Assembly (NCBI GenBank): GCA_009823395.1 | Contig: CM020515.1 | Location: 7,858,489 to 7,922,488, forward strand | Reading direction: 5' to 3' | DNA length: 64,000 bases | Source of the DNA: Thamnaconus septentrionalis | Taxonomy: Eukaryota > Chordata > Actinopteri > Tetraodontiformes > Monacanthidae | Part shown: one piece after another, positions 12,201 to 23,111 of the stretch | Numbering within the stretch: position 1 is the stretch's first letter | Layout of the letters: each line of letters opens with the position of its first letter | The notes under the pieces: generated by a model | What the model saw: the letters and a program-made list of their open reading frames with translations, nothing else | What the model was told of the DNA's origin: nothing | Database searches by the model: none | Translations under genes and position numbers: made by a program

Positions 12201-12633
12201 GAGCAGGATGAGAGGCAAGTTAGATTGATCCATTGATTATTTTCTTCATTTCAAATGAATGAAACAGATACTGGGGGGGATTGCGCCACAATCCTGGAAC
12301 TAATGTTAAGAAATCAAATTGCACCAGCATAATTTTTTTTTTAATCCTTTTGACTTGACGAACGGATTGATGGTCCCACCTCCGCTGCTGTGTAAGCAAT
12401 CATTTGTAATTTTTTTTCCCGCTAGGACCTGGCAGGCAGGTCCAAGCTCAGACGCCACTCAGACCTCCAACAACGCGCTGCCTGCGTCCCCTCAGATGTT
12501 CAGTGGCCGTGACCTGGACGCGATGGACCTTGGCCAGCTGAAGATGGAAAAGCTAAAGATGCAGATAAATGTTCTGATGCTCCAAAAGGAATATTTCACT
12601 CAGAAGCTCGAAGCGCTTAAAAAAAGCAGCTGA
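9251..12633 (+). CDS. SAND-domain nuclear protein (SP100/AIRE/DEAF1-type domain)
   Basis: Ten coding exons join without a phase error: 9251-9500, 9594-9653, 9876-10012, 10095-10148, 10235-10265, 10934-11119, 11200-11276, 11825-11843, 11932-12214 and 12426-12633, giving 434 residues. ATG 9251 directly follows an in-frame TGA, which fixes the start within this exon; a 14-codon upstream ORF starts at 9192. Residues 1-83 are basic, then very acidic. A SAND domain covers about residues 84-149, with NVTCGEKRGILDLEKLKK, CIQCSGTWLTPTRFE and WKKWKTSI matching the cysteine, WxTPxxFE and KxWK hallmarks of SP100, AIRE and DEAF1. The rest is acidic and low in complexity, ending in a predicted coiled coil (KMEKLKMQINVLMLQKEYF). 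SAND domains bind DNA through the KxWK motif, so a chromatin or transcription role is likely. Oddities are a 19-nt mini-exon (11825-11843) and a GC-AG intron (donor GCAAGT at 12215). No HSR, PHD or bromodomain is visible, so I give no symbol. Confidence 0.88.
10328..10885 (+). mobile_element. hAT-like non-autonomous DNA element, copy 1 (intron of SAND gene)
   Basis: The element starts with CAGTGTTGGCGAGCAATC and ends near GGAGTAATCCC. It is full of GTAAT/ATTAC words. Most of it recurs in reverse orientation at 33620-34076, and one end recurs at 22072-22180. The shared interior includes a stretch around 10700-10750 (GGTTCGTTGTACGTTGCGTA). CAGTGTTGG termini are typical of fish hAT-type elements. 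No transposase is encoded. Confidence 0.6.
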
Positions 12634-12864
12634 TGGTCGACACCACAGACAGCGCCTTACAGTGAGGGGGAGGTAGCGGCTGAGTCCTGGAAGGGATTTC
12701 CACTTGTGCCTCTAGTGGAGGGCTGAGAAATTTCACTGTATGTTAATTTTAAATAGCAGCGTATAAAAAAAAAAAAAAAAAAAAAATTTATATAAGAGTT
12801 TAATAGAAAACATTTTTAATGAAATCATGATTGTTGAATTTCTTCTGCCGATTTTGAAGTCGGA

Positions 12865-12870
12865 AATAAA
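12865..12870 (+). terminator. Polyadenylation signal of the SAND gene
   Basis: AATAAA lies 232 bp after the SAND stop codon, on the right strand. No better hexamer lies nearer. The convergent CCDC97 gene begins its 3' UTR about 150 bp further on. Confidence 0.6.
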
Positions 12871-13006
12871 AACGTTTTATGCAGCTGTGCAATGATCGCA
12901 GTCGTGTATATGATTTATATACAGTATGTGCGTATGTGTATACATGTAGTATATATATAAAATGAGAATTTTCTTAACAAAACAAATGCAGCATATATAC
13001 ACTTAG

Positions 13007-13012
13007 TTTATT
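13007..13012 (-). terminator. Polyadenylation signal of CCDC97
   Basis: TTTATT on the plus strand is AATAAA on the minus strand, 36 bp downstream of the CCDC97 stop codon. This implies a very short 3' UTR. The two convergent transcripts would end within about 140 bp of each other. Confidence 0.55.
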
Positions 13013-13047
13013 ATACATCAGTATTTACATTTGACTCGGCAGTGAGT

Positions 13048-15200
13048 TCATTCAGACATATGCTCCTCTTCGTCATCAAATTCCTCCTCCTCCTCGTCTT
13101 CATCAAAGTATTTATCCTCCGCGTCTCTGCTGACGATGTCCAGGTTGTCGTAGTCTGGGTTCTCGTCCACCTCGCTGTGACAGACAGACGGACAGACAGG
13201 TGAATCTTCTGTCGTGCGCGACGACGCTGTACGCAACTGCGTTGTCCTGAAATAACCTCTGACGTCAGCAGAAGAATGATATTCACAGCTTACAGCTAAA
13301 GGCTGCCAGTGAAGAGAATTTCTTCTTGACTGACAGGTAACTGTTCAATTCAACACAAAACCTTCTTATAGAGTCCAAGAAAATTTAAGATGTTGTTTCA
13401 CCTGTAGTCAAAATCCTTGTCTTTGCCGTCAAGGAAGCGCTGGTGCATCTGGCTGACGAACTCCTCCCTGAGCAGCGCCTTCTCCTCGGCGGTGGGCTTC
13501 TCGTCCTGCTGCTGCTGCTGCTGCTGCTTGAATCATCTGTCGCAGGGAACCCAGGGATGCGCGGTGAGTGGCAGAACTGCGTCGATGGGCGAACGGGAAG
13601 GAAGGTGGCGCCCCGCCTGTCTGTCACCCTCTCTTACCGTCGCTCTCTTCCTCCTCGTCCTCGTCCTCCTCCTCCAGCGCCCCCTCCTCCTTCTCCTGCT
13701 CCTCCTGCAGCCGGGTCTGGATGAGCTGCTCCTGGTAGGTGTTGAGGAGGAGGCTGGCGAGCCCCGCCGCACCGCTCTCTGACGCCCCGGCTGAGTTCTC
13801 CTGCATGGCCTCCTGAGAGCGCTCAAATATCTGTGGGAGCGATCGCGGGATGAGATTTGAAGCGAAAGAGAAGACTCAGTGAATTTATGGAAAGGAAAGC
13901 GGAGCAGATGCTGTGAGAGTGACACGGCAGGAGGCTCTCACCTCCTCGTCAGTCAGGTACTGTCCGATGTACTGTTCGTACAGCAGTGGCTCCCTTATTC
14001 GCATCTGTTCCTCACTGAAGTACTCTCCCTCTACAAGCACAGGTGAGACAGTCACTATTTCACATGACTAGTAGTAAATTCACTGGGTTGTGCTTCCTTT
14101 TTAACGTGCATTTGTCTGCCAAAAATTGTGCATGACACGTTTGTCTTGACTGCCACTGGATGCAAAACAGATTTCTTTTCAGGACCGTAGGAAGGTTTTA
14201 CTAGCTTTGTAGTCTACAGCCAAGCCAAACTATTTGCATAACATCACTGGAGGCACTAACAGCCTACCTTTCTGCAGGGCCCTTAACGCGGCGTAGCGCT
14301 GGTTTCGAACCCTGGTCCTGTTGGTGCACGCCGCAGCTTGCCGTTGAATCACTTTGCTGTAGTGCTGGGCCCGTGGGTCTGAGGATACGTGGGCGAAGGC
14401 TGACAGGTCGTGAGGCTGTAACCAGGCCTAATTGAAAAGAGAGAGAGAGAGAAAGAAAGAGATATTGATGTTAAAATAAGTCAAGGCAGTTGAAAGCAAA
14501 TTGATTCACATGAACGTTGTTTGTTTGTCTGGGACAATGTTTTCAAAAGCAAATCTTCATTTTTAAAGTGCCACTTTGTAGCAACAATCAGGGGTGTCAG
14601 GCCACAATGTGAGATCAAGTGGTATTAAAAAAAGCTCATTTAGAGTCCAATCACATGAAACATTAATAGGATGTGGCCTATACATTATAGAACTAGATTG
14701 TGAACCAGGATAATTTCCTTGCTAACAGCATTACAAGACAATTTTGGGGCCAATCATTAAATTAGCTATGTCGATGAGTTGTGCGTACATGGTACCGCTC
14801 CAGGAACACCAGCGGTTTCCCTCTGTACTGGCGGAGCAGCTCCTGTCTGCGCTCCGCCAGGCTCAGCTCAGGATCCCCGATCTGCTGGCTCTTCACCGGG
14901 CTGCCGCTCCGAGCAACCGCCTCCACCATGTCCATCACACACGCCGACTCATGTTGGATCTCGTCCTGTAATTGTGGCCAGGGGCATTGTCAACAGAAGA
15001 AAAGGTCGGGCCCAGTCATGCTGCTGTGTTGCTGAACTCACCAGGTCAGGTGTCTGTGACTGCTGAGGCGGTACCGGGAATGTTATATGCCCCTCAAGTG
15101 ACTGTGTCGTCGCATCTTCTGGTTGTTTGACTCCGTCCACATCCTCGTTTTTACACAAGCTTGGTTGCGTTTTGATTGGAGGCTCAATTTCGCCCCACAT
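13048..15200 (-). CDS. ccdc97: Coiled-coil domain-containing protein 97
   Basis: Seven coding exons on the minus strand: 15042-15200 (ATG at 15198-15200), 14789-14965, 14268-14427, 13942-14030, 13638-13830, 13402-13526 and 13048-13174 (stop at 13048-13050), about 342 residues, near the length of the human protein. Diagnostic segments are [33 protein letters not shown] followed by [31 protein letters not shown] and [14 protein letters not shown], with a very acidic tail. All agree with vertebrate CCDC97, a nuclear protein reported with the SF3B complex of the spliceosome. Coiled-coil and acidic runs lie in exon 5. All junctions join in phase except exon 5 to exon 6: exon 5 ends in phase 1, but the conserved frame of exon 6, which opens with seven CAG codons, needs phase 0. 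This could be a sequence indel, a missed micro-exon or an unusual splice; the gene otherwise looks functional. It is transcribed divergently from the MRTF gene. Confidence 0.94.
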
Positions 15201-16349
15201 TTTAATCTATTGCCAACGAATGACAGCGCTTATCTGGCAGCTAATGTCATCAATTGCCTTGGCAGAAAAGTTAAAAGAACTTACGTACAACGTACTTTAT
15301 TATGCGTATTGCCCTTTAAATGTGGCCACCTGTCAAAAAATTATAATGCTTGGGTGTTTTTATACCCATCCAGTTACTTTGCAGATGCAGCGTTTACACT
15401 ACGATTACTTGTTGTCGCTGTCAATTCCACCGCCATGTCGGTCCGTCACCAATGACTTTCCCCCAGCAAAACGAGCCAGACAACTGTTCCGCTGGGTTCC
15501 GCTCTTGTGTTTGGTAGCCCTCTAGCGGTGCATTTTCCGACTTGCAAGTTATATTGAAACTGGCTGAAAAATTGCTGCTTTTATTGTAAAAATAAAATAG
15601 AATTTAAAAAGAAATGACGCAACTCAATTATGCTTTTATATTTATATAAGGTTGCCTTGATTTAAAGACATATTTCTCAATGACTGTTACAGGATAGTAT
15701 TTTACTCTAATTTAGACTTAAGCCTATGGCTTGATAAATTAATCCTTTTTAACATTTTAGTGACAAATGTTTTTCTTTCATAGAACAAGGTTCAATTTCA
15801 CATAACCTGATTTAGTTCATTTCCAGTCCCCCTAATCACTTTGAACAGCCTCTCTCTGCTCGAGAGTGTGTTGGTTATTATGAGTGCGGAGTGTGCACAG
15901 ATATATTTTTAAAGCTCTCGAAATACCTTTATGCCCAGTCAGCACAGTATATTCAAACCACATTGTTCCACAGTTACAGAAGTCAAGTGGAAGTAGACAT
16001 GTAATATCTGAGGAGGGATGTTGGAGGAAGACAAAGAAAACGAACTGACTGAGAAAATGAGGAGAGTGCGAAGAATTTAAAGACACAACTTTAAAGAATA
16101 CTATTTGAGTATTTCAAGATCAAACCGCTACTTTCAGATCTGTTCGCCTCCCCTGTGTATTATTAATGTATTAATAAAATGGAGATGAAAGATCAGCCTC
16201 CCCTGATAACAGACTCGGACTCAGAGATTTACAGTCCGCTGTTATCTCGGTGTTTGCCAACAAACACTGACTAAGAAAAACAAAAAGCCCAAATATGCCC
16301 AGTGCCATGAATTATGTGCAGGTTTGAGACACAGATAAGCTCTCCCTAG

Positions 16350-16379
16350 ACACACACACACACACACACACGCACACAC
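16350..16379. repeat. (CA)n microsatellite
   Basis: About 14 CA units with one CG interruption. No function is implied. Confidence 0.85.
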
Positions 16380-17039
16380 TGAGAGGCTCTTCGCCTGCGG
16401 TCAACACATCTTGCATATTAACACCCTCCCACCCACCAGTAAGACTCACCACCGCGCCGCTCCAAGTGTTTACAATGTGCACACAAACACCATGCGCATC
16501 ACCTCTTTCGTCGCAGCCGCGGCGCGCGGCGTTCTCTCTGCACAAAAAGTGGGACTGCGCGCTCCTCGCCGTTTCTGCTCACTCCGGTTCGAACGGATCA
16601 AGAAGCCGCCACCGATCGGCTCTAATCCGAACTGACGGGTTGATGAGAAGAGAAGAGACCTCTTGCACCCGAGGCGGCCCGCTCCCACCTTTTGATGCCG
16701 TGTCATATTATCTGATGTCACGGGGGGGCACTGGGCCTTATTAGTGGAGATGAATGACGCTGTCAGCAGATGGGAACAGGTGTTTACACTGGGAAGCACA
16801 GAGGGGAGCTCGGCTAGAAGGAAAGAGACGCAGAGCGGCTGTGCTTCGCCGCTGTCGAAGCACTTTTTTAAAAATTTTGTTATTTCCAATTACGACCCCA
16901 AGTCTGGCATCCCACCCGTGCACACGCCATTGTTCTGTCGTCTCCACACCTCAGTGGTACAGTCTGCATGATTAATCATCCAACAGACTTCATAGGCTTT
17001 CACAAAACATTGCAAACTCCTGCTCTCAGACGCTCTGTT

Positions 17040-17150
17040 CGAGCTGCTCTGTTTGACCCTCGGCCTGTCCAGGGTGTCTCCCTGCATTCGCCCTATGGCA
17101 GCTGGGAGAGGTGTGACCTTGAGCTCAGGAATAAGTGAATATTGAAAATG
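17040..17150 (+). mobile_element. Degenerate 3' tail of the SINE family
   Basis: The words GTCCAGGGTGTC, CCCTGCATTCGCCCTA, GGCAGCTGGGAGAGG and GGAATAAGTGAATA follow the same order as the tail of the SINE immediately downstream, with many substitutions. It is an older truncated copy. Confidence 0.55.
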
Positions 17151-17153
17151 GCT

Positions 17154-17535
17154 GGGGCGACACGGTGGCGCAGTGGTTAGCGCTGCCGCCTCACAGCAAG
17201 AAGGTCGTGGGTTCGATTCTGGGGCCCGGACCTGTGACCTTTCTGTGTGGAGTTTGCATGTTCTCCCCGTGTCTGCGTGGGTTCTCTCCGGGTTCTCTGG
17301 CTTCCTCCCACAGTCCAAAAACATGCGTGTGAGGTCAATTGAGTATTCTAAATTGTCCGTAGGTGTGCATGTGAGTGTGAATGGTTGTTTGTCTCTATGT
17401 GGCCCTGCGATGAACTGGCGACTTGTCCAGGGTGTCACCCTGCCTTCGCCCTAAGACAGCTGGGATAGGCTCCAGCAGACCCCCGTGACCCTGAATTGGA
17501 ATAAGCGGGTATAGAAGATGAATGAATGAATGAAA
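17154..17535 (+). mobile_element. tRNA-derived SINE
   Basis: The head contains a pol III A box (TGGCGCAGTGGTTAGCGC, 17166-17183) and B box (GGTCGTGGGTTCGATTCT, 17203-17220). The unique body has the common fish phrases TTTGCATGTTCTCCCCGTG and CTTCCTCCCACAGTCCAAA. The tail runs from GATGAACTGGCGACTTGTCC to GGAATAAGCGGGTA and ends in (TGAA)n, the kind of tail shared with L2-clade LINEs, which are presumed to mobilise it. The tRNA head is not a functional tRNA gene, as no cloverleaf or acceptor stem can be drawn. Tail copies recur at 17040-17150, 22676-22804 and, reversed, at about 58340-58412. Confidence 0.85.
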
Positions 17536-18033
17536 ATGGCTGGATGGATGCTTGACCCTCCAAGGATCTAGAAGGATCTAATGTTGGGAATCTTGACTTG
17601 GTTTAAGGTTATGAATTTTTTTTTTTGCATTTGGCTAATCATCCTGTCAGGTGCATATGTTTGTTTTTCTTTTAATATTACATCTGGCTGTTGTGGGCCA
17701 GTCCTGGTGTCCCTGTTAGGGTCTGTTTTTTTTTTTTTGTTTGTTTTGAATTATCAACAACACCTTCACTAAACAAATAAAAAACATCCTGGAAAGATTT
17801 TACATCTAACATGTTTTGTCGTGTCACTCTTGAGCGCTCTTGTAGATTTTACTATTGAGCAGGTTGTTCCCTGTCAACATTGGTCAGCAGTGCTTTTCTG
17901 TCTGTTGAGTCCTTTTGGCTTGAATAGACCACTTTGTGTGAGCATGATAAGAGGAGTGCCAATAAGTTAGACAGGTGTGCAGGAGGACCGCTAACAATGA
18001 GGGACTCGATGGAAGACTTGGGAAGGGCTGCAG

Positions 18034-18047
18034 CTGTGTGTGTGTGT

Positions 18048-18085
<38 letters not shown>

Positions 18086-18086
18086 T
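18034..18086. repeat. (TG)n microsatellite
   Basis: About 25 TG units with a few CG interruptions, upstream of the MRTF gene. Confidence 0.85.
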
Positions 18087-18586
18087 TCCTCGTGTGCGCC
18101 TGTCCTCGTCCGTCACAGGCTGCGCAGCAACAGCTGTGATGGGGCTCTACGATCACGCCGACATTTGACACCGGCACGCTGACAAACACAAACACGCCCC
18201 CTACTGTATGTCGCCCTCCGTCCCTGCAAGCGGAGCTGAGCGCTCTCGCTCTCTCCAGACTCACTGGCTTCACATTCGCAGGGAAATGTCAACTTGAAGA
18301 ATGGCCGCTTTCATCCAATCAGTCAGACTTTTTTTTTCCCCCCGCGCACCTCCTCTCAAGAAATGACGAGGAGGGACTTCTGAGCAATCGTCGTCTTGTC
18401 TTTGCTCCCTGGAAGCCTTCACTTCACCTCTCACGGTGTCCAGCGACTTGTTAAAGAGGATCACGTGGTTCTGTGCGGTGGATGTGCACTGACAGATGAG
18501 CAAAATCCAACGTTTTTTTTTCTTCTTCTTCTTCTTTCTTCTTCTTCTTGCGGCCGTTTCCCAAAGGGGTTCCTGAGTGTGACGAC

Positions 18587-21490
18587 ATGTTGGATCACCT
18601 GCCTGGCGCCAGCAGTGACCTCATCGGCGGCGCGAGCGTGGGTGAGAGAATCGCGCGGGTCGAGTTAGCGTAACAGAGGCGCAAACGTCTGCCCTTTAGA
18701 AAGGGCCTACTGGGAATGATCTCTTTGTGATGTCACAAACGGGGCACAGACAACCCCACGGTTGTTGGTCCCAACCTTTGAGTTCAGCTGCCGAACCAGC
18801 GGAAAGTTCAACAAAGCAAAAACCGGCTGTAAACACGGGTCTAAATATGCAGTTTTCCCAGTCTTTGGGTTTGCGGCGGCTGCGCAGTGCCAGGCTGCTC
18901 TGCTGGGGCCCAGGAAGAGAAATAAAAATGCGACATTAGGTGGATCGTTTGAAAGCAAAACCCATTTATTTTCTGTTTTTAACATATCGGCCTTTAGCGG
19001 CGGGTCAGGCGAGTTTATTTTCTGCTTACAGGTGTTAAGTGGCGGAGATATTCTGCAGGTGGCTGGGTTACAGTTGGGGCCTGTGCCAGCCCGTGCGCGG
19101 CACACTTAGCTCAGGACATGAACTCAGCAAAAAAAACAAAAACTAAATGTGCTCGGGCACAGTAGGGATTGCCTGGTGTGAGTGTGGCCTGAGGTGTGCA
19201 TGAACCCATACAGGCCACGGTGCAGGAGGACTCATCCCATCTGTGCAATGCAGAACTAATATAAGTGACCGAATCGATTGCAGCCGAGAAGTGTAAACCT
19301 CCCATGCACAGATTTTTAATGTGGGATGATGCCGGCGCGCATAAAAAAAAAAAAAAAGAGAGAAAATCTAAACCAACAGATTCAATAAATCCACAGCGGT
19401 TGGAAGAGATTTATTCCAGTCTGTGAAAATGTGCTTCAAATCCACTGGAAGCTGCGTTTTGAAAGATGACACTGATACTGGCAAGGCTTACTCCTTCAAA
19501 TCTCCCCCCGGGAGAGGAGGGGAGGGGAAACGAGGGAGGAACACGAGGAGGAATGTCACTAAGAGAAGGAAGGCGGGCGCCAGACAGTGACTGAGGAGGA
19601 GCGCTTTCTTTTTTAACGCCGCTGCGAGAAAGATGAATTAACTGCAAACCCTGGAGCCTCTCATCCGACTCTGGCGAGTTGAGACGGGTCACTTTTTTTT
19701 TCTCTCGCACGCATGCAGTTGTTCTGTTGCAGATAAATAATATGAATATTTCAAAACTTTGCAAAAAACAACTAAAAAAATATCTGCAGGTTCCACCTGC
19801 GTACGTTCGCCGTGCGACTCGACTGGTGTGACCTTTCAGCAACTGCTCGGAACCGCTACAATCTCCCACACTCAATCTGCCAACCTCCACTTCAACGCGT
19901 TTCCAGTCGGCCCTGTCTGCAATATCAGCCGCTTTTTTTTGTTTTAAGTCGTGACCGCAAGCAGGAAGCGAGTGCTGCGATCCGTGCCCTTAAAACACAC
20001 ACATACAGACAAACACACACACACACACACAAAAGGAGAAGTGGAAGAAGCAGAAGAAATAGCAGCGGGCCTTTGTTTGGCGCCGCTTGAGAGATTAGCT
20101 TGAATGCTGCACTGCCAGAACTGGATGGTAGCTCATCTAATCATGCGATTAAGTTTTCTTCTCTTCCTTTTTTCTGTTTGAATGGACCTCCAGTACTGGA
20201 GTACAGTAAGAGATAAATCCGAGTGATTCAAGAACCATTTCTTCTGGGCTGTCATGTTGTCAGACCAACAACTGTTTAAAGCGATTTATTTTCCAATCGG
20301 ACACTCAAGATTCAGGAGGAGGAGGAAAACCTAGAGAGGTGGAGCTACAGCGTGGGATTGGAGAGGATTGAAGGTGAGCAGCAGCATTCGTGTGAATGAG
20401 AGGGACCCAGAAGACAGGGGAGTAGAGGTAGGTGGTGGAAGAGAAGTCTTAAGTACTTGCAGGTCAACAGTCCAGAGCAACGGAGGGTAGGGGAAGAGTT
20501 GAAGCAGCGTTGAGTGGTGGAAAAAAGTCTGAGCGTTAGCAGGAGTGAAAGGTGCGAAGAGTGAGAGTGGCGCCGAGGAAAAGACAGGAGGTGGAACTGC
20601 AGCTTTCAGAGATGAAAATGGGAGCGACCACCAGGACAGATCTGGAATCAGGGACGAGATCATCAGAGAGGCGACGCACGTTAGAAGTTTTGGAGATAAG
20701 ACCAGACTGAGACGGAGGAGGAGGAGGAGGGACAGTCAATTCATGAGTGGAAGAGACGTCTTCGCTTCTTCTGCCTCCATGTTAGTTTTTAAGGGATCCT
20801 GGATCTTAGGGGGCTTGAGAGAAGAAGTTGGTGTCGGCACATTTCATCGGTGCTTCCATCCTCACGAAGACCTTCAGTGACTCGTGAGATGTGTTCTTGT
20901 CGCGGTCGGTCATTGTTGTTCACATTTGTTTTCGTACGCGTGGGCTCGAGGTTTTACAAATGTTGTGCCCGATTGTAACATCCATCCATCCCTCCATCCG
21001 TCCATCCATCCATCCATCCATCCGTCCAACCATCAATCCCTCCATCCGTCCATCCATCCATCCATCCGTCCAACCATCAATCCGTCCATCCATCCGTCCA
21101 ACCATCAATCCCTCCATCCGTCCGTCCGTCCATCCATCCATCCGTCCATCCATCCGTCATCCATCCGTCCGTCCATCCATCATCCTCCATCCATCCAACC
21201 ATCAGTCCACTCCATCCGTCCATCCATCCATCCATCTGTCCAACCATCAATCCCTCCATCCGTCCATCCATCCGTCCAACCATCAATCCGTCCATCCATC
21301 CGTCCAACCATCAATCCCTCCATCCGTCCATCCATCCATCCGTCCGTCCATCCATCCGTCCATCCGTCCAACCATCAATCCATCCATCCATCCAACCATC
21401 AATCCCTCCATCCGTCCATCCATCCATCCATCCATCCAACCATCATCCCTCCATCCGTCCAACCATCAATCCCTCCATCCATCCGTCCGT

Positions 21491-21521
<31 letters not shown>

Positions 21522-22622
21522 ACCATCAATCCCTCCATCCGTCCGTCCATCCATCCATCCATCCAACCATCAATCCCTCCATCCCTCCATCCATCCATCC
21601 ATCCATCCATCCATCCATCCATCCAACCATCAATCCATCCACACCCATAACCAATTTAAAACCGTGGGAGGAATCTGGAGGGCCAAGACAGAACCGATGC
21701 GGCTTCACACAGGAAGTTGAGTCAGAGACCAACCTGTGACCTTTGCGCTACGAGGCGACAGCGCTCGCAGCCGCTCAGCTGCATCGCCCCAACTGAGCGA
21801 GGAGTAGATTTTCACTGGGGCCATCAAACGATTCATTTTCTAAAGCGACATTGGTCTGACTTCACACAGTTCACTGTGTTTAATCGCGTTTCAATTTGCG
21901 TGTTTCAAATTCTGTTATTTTGCATTTCAAGACAGTTTTTTTTAATGTCCATATTAATGTGAAGTAATTCTTACAAGAGTCTCTTTCTTCGGATCAAATG
22001 AATGCAAAGGAAAAAGTTCCCTTTTTGATCTTTTGTATTATTATTTCTTTCAATACTGTGCACCTAGACCAACGTTGTTGGGATTACTCCATAAAAGTAA
22101 TCCAACTACTGATTACTTCTTTAAAAAGTAATCTAATTACTTCTTTAACCACCTTGTTTCACTGTGTAGTAATCAATTCCTAATTGATTCTGCGTCTGCT
22201 CTGGCCCTTCTGTCAAATTTTACAACCCACTGTGGCCCAGCAATTAAAAGGTTTGCCCACCCCTGGGCTAGCCACAGTTGCAAGACCCTGACGAGAGCCT
22301 CGCTCAGGAATGTCCCTCAGCCTGATGCGGTGCGATGGCTGCAGCCAAAGGAAACCAGGGCCGTGCACACGAAAACCACCAGTCAGCATCAATGATCCTG
22401 TAGCAAGGGAGGCGAGCAACGGCAACAAAAGGAGCAAACTGACTGAACCGCAATCCCTTTGACTGAACTTTAACATAAATAGAGAAGCAAAAGACGACTC
22501 CGAACCCATGGCATGAGAAAAATGGGAGAAAACTGAAAGTAGGAGCGCTTCTCCGCCCAACTGCTGCTACTCACTCCAAAGTTATATATGTGTGTGTGTG
22601 TGTGTGTGTGTGCATATATGTA

Positions 22623-22658
<36 letters not shown>

Positions 22659-23046
22659 TATATATATATATATGTCTGCGATGAACTGGCGACTTGTCCA
22701 GGGTGTACCCTGCCTTCGCCCTAAGACAGCTGGGATAGGCTCCAGCAGACCCCCGTGACCCTGAATTGGAATAAGCGGGTAAAGAAGATGAATGAATGAA
22801 TGAATATATATATGTATATAGATATATGTATGTATATATGTATATGTATATATATGTATGTGCATATATATATGTATATATATATGTATGTGTATACTGT
22901 ATATATATATGTATATGTGTATGTATATATGTATATGTATGTATGTATGTATGTATGTGTGTGTATATATATATATGTATACATATATATATATATATAT
23001 GTATATATATATGTATATATACATATATTTATATATGTATATATAC

Positions 23047-23111
<65 letters not shown>

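Larger units (their letters stand above)
15201..18586. other. Intergenic region between CCDC97 and the MRTF gene
   Basis: These two genes are divergent, so both promoters should lie here, the CCDC97 one probably in about 15200-15540. Otherwise I see a (CA)n tract at 16350-16379, a SINE with a degenerate tail copy before it (17040-17535), a (TG)n tract at 18034-18086 and a TTC run near 18523-18550. No convincing exon was found. First non-coding exons of the MRTF gene may be hidden here. Confidence 0.45.

Noticed and set aside
13385..13925. Ser/Arg-rich frames opposite or beside CCDC97 exons
   Set aside because: They are shadow frames of the acidic and CAG-repeat CCDC97 exons, whose correct frame is fixed by conserved segments.
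17166..17220. tRNA gene from A and B boxes
   Set aside because: The boxes belong to a SINE head; no acceptor stem or anticodon arm can be folded, and the SINE body and tail follow.
20884..21739. Long open frames of about 280 residues made of Ile-His-Pro-Ser units
   Set aside because: They are translations of the TCCA tetranucleotide array, open in several frames on both strands, with no start context, splice sites or non-repeat domain.
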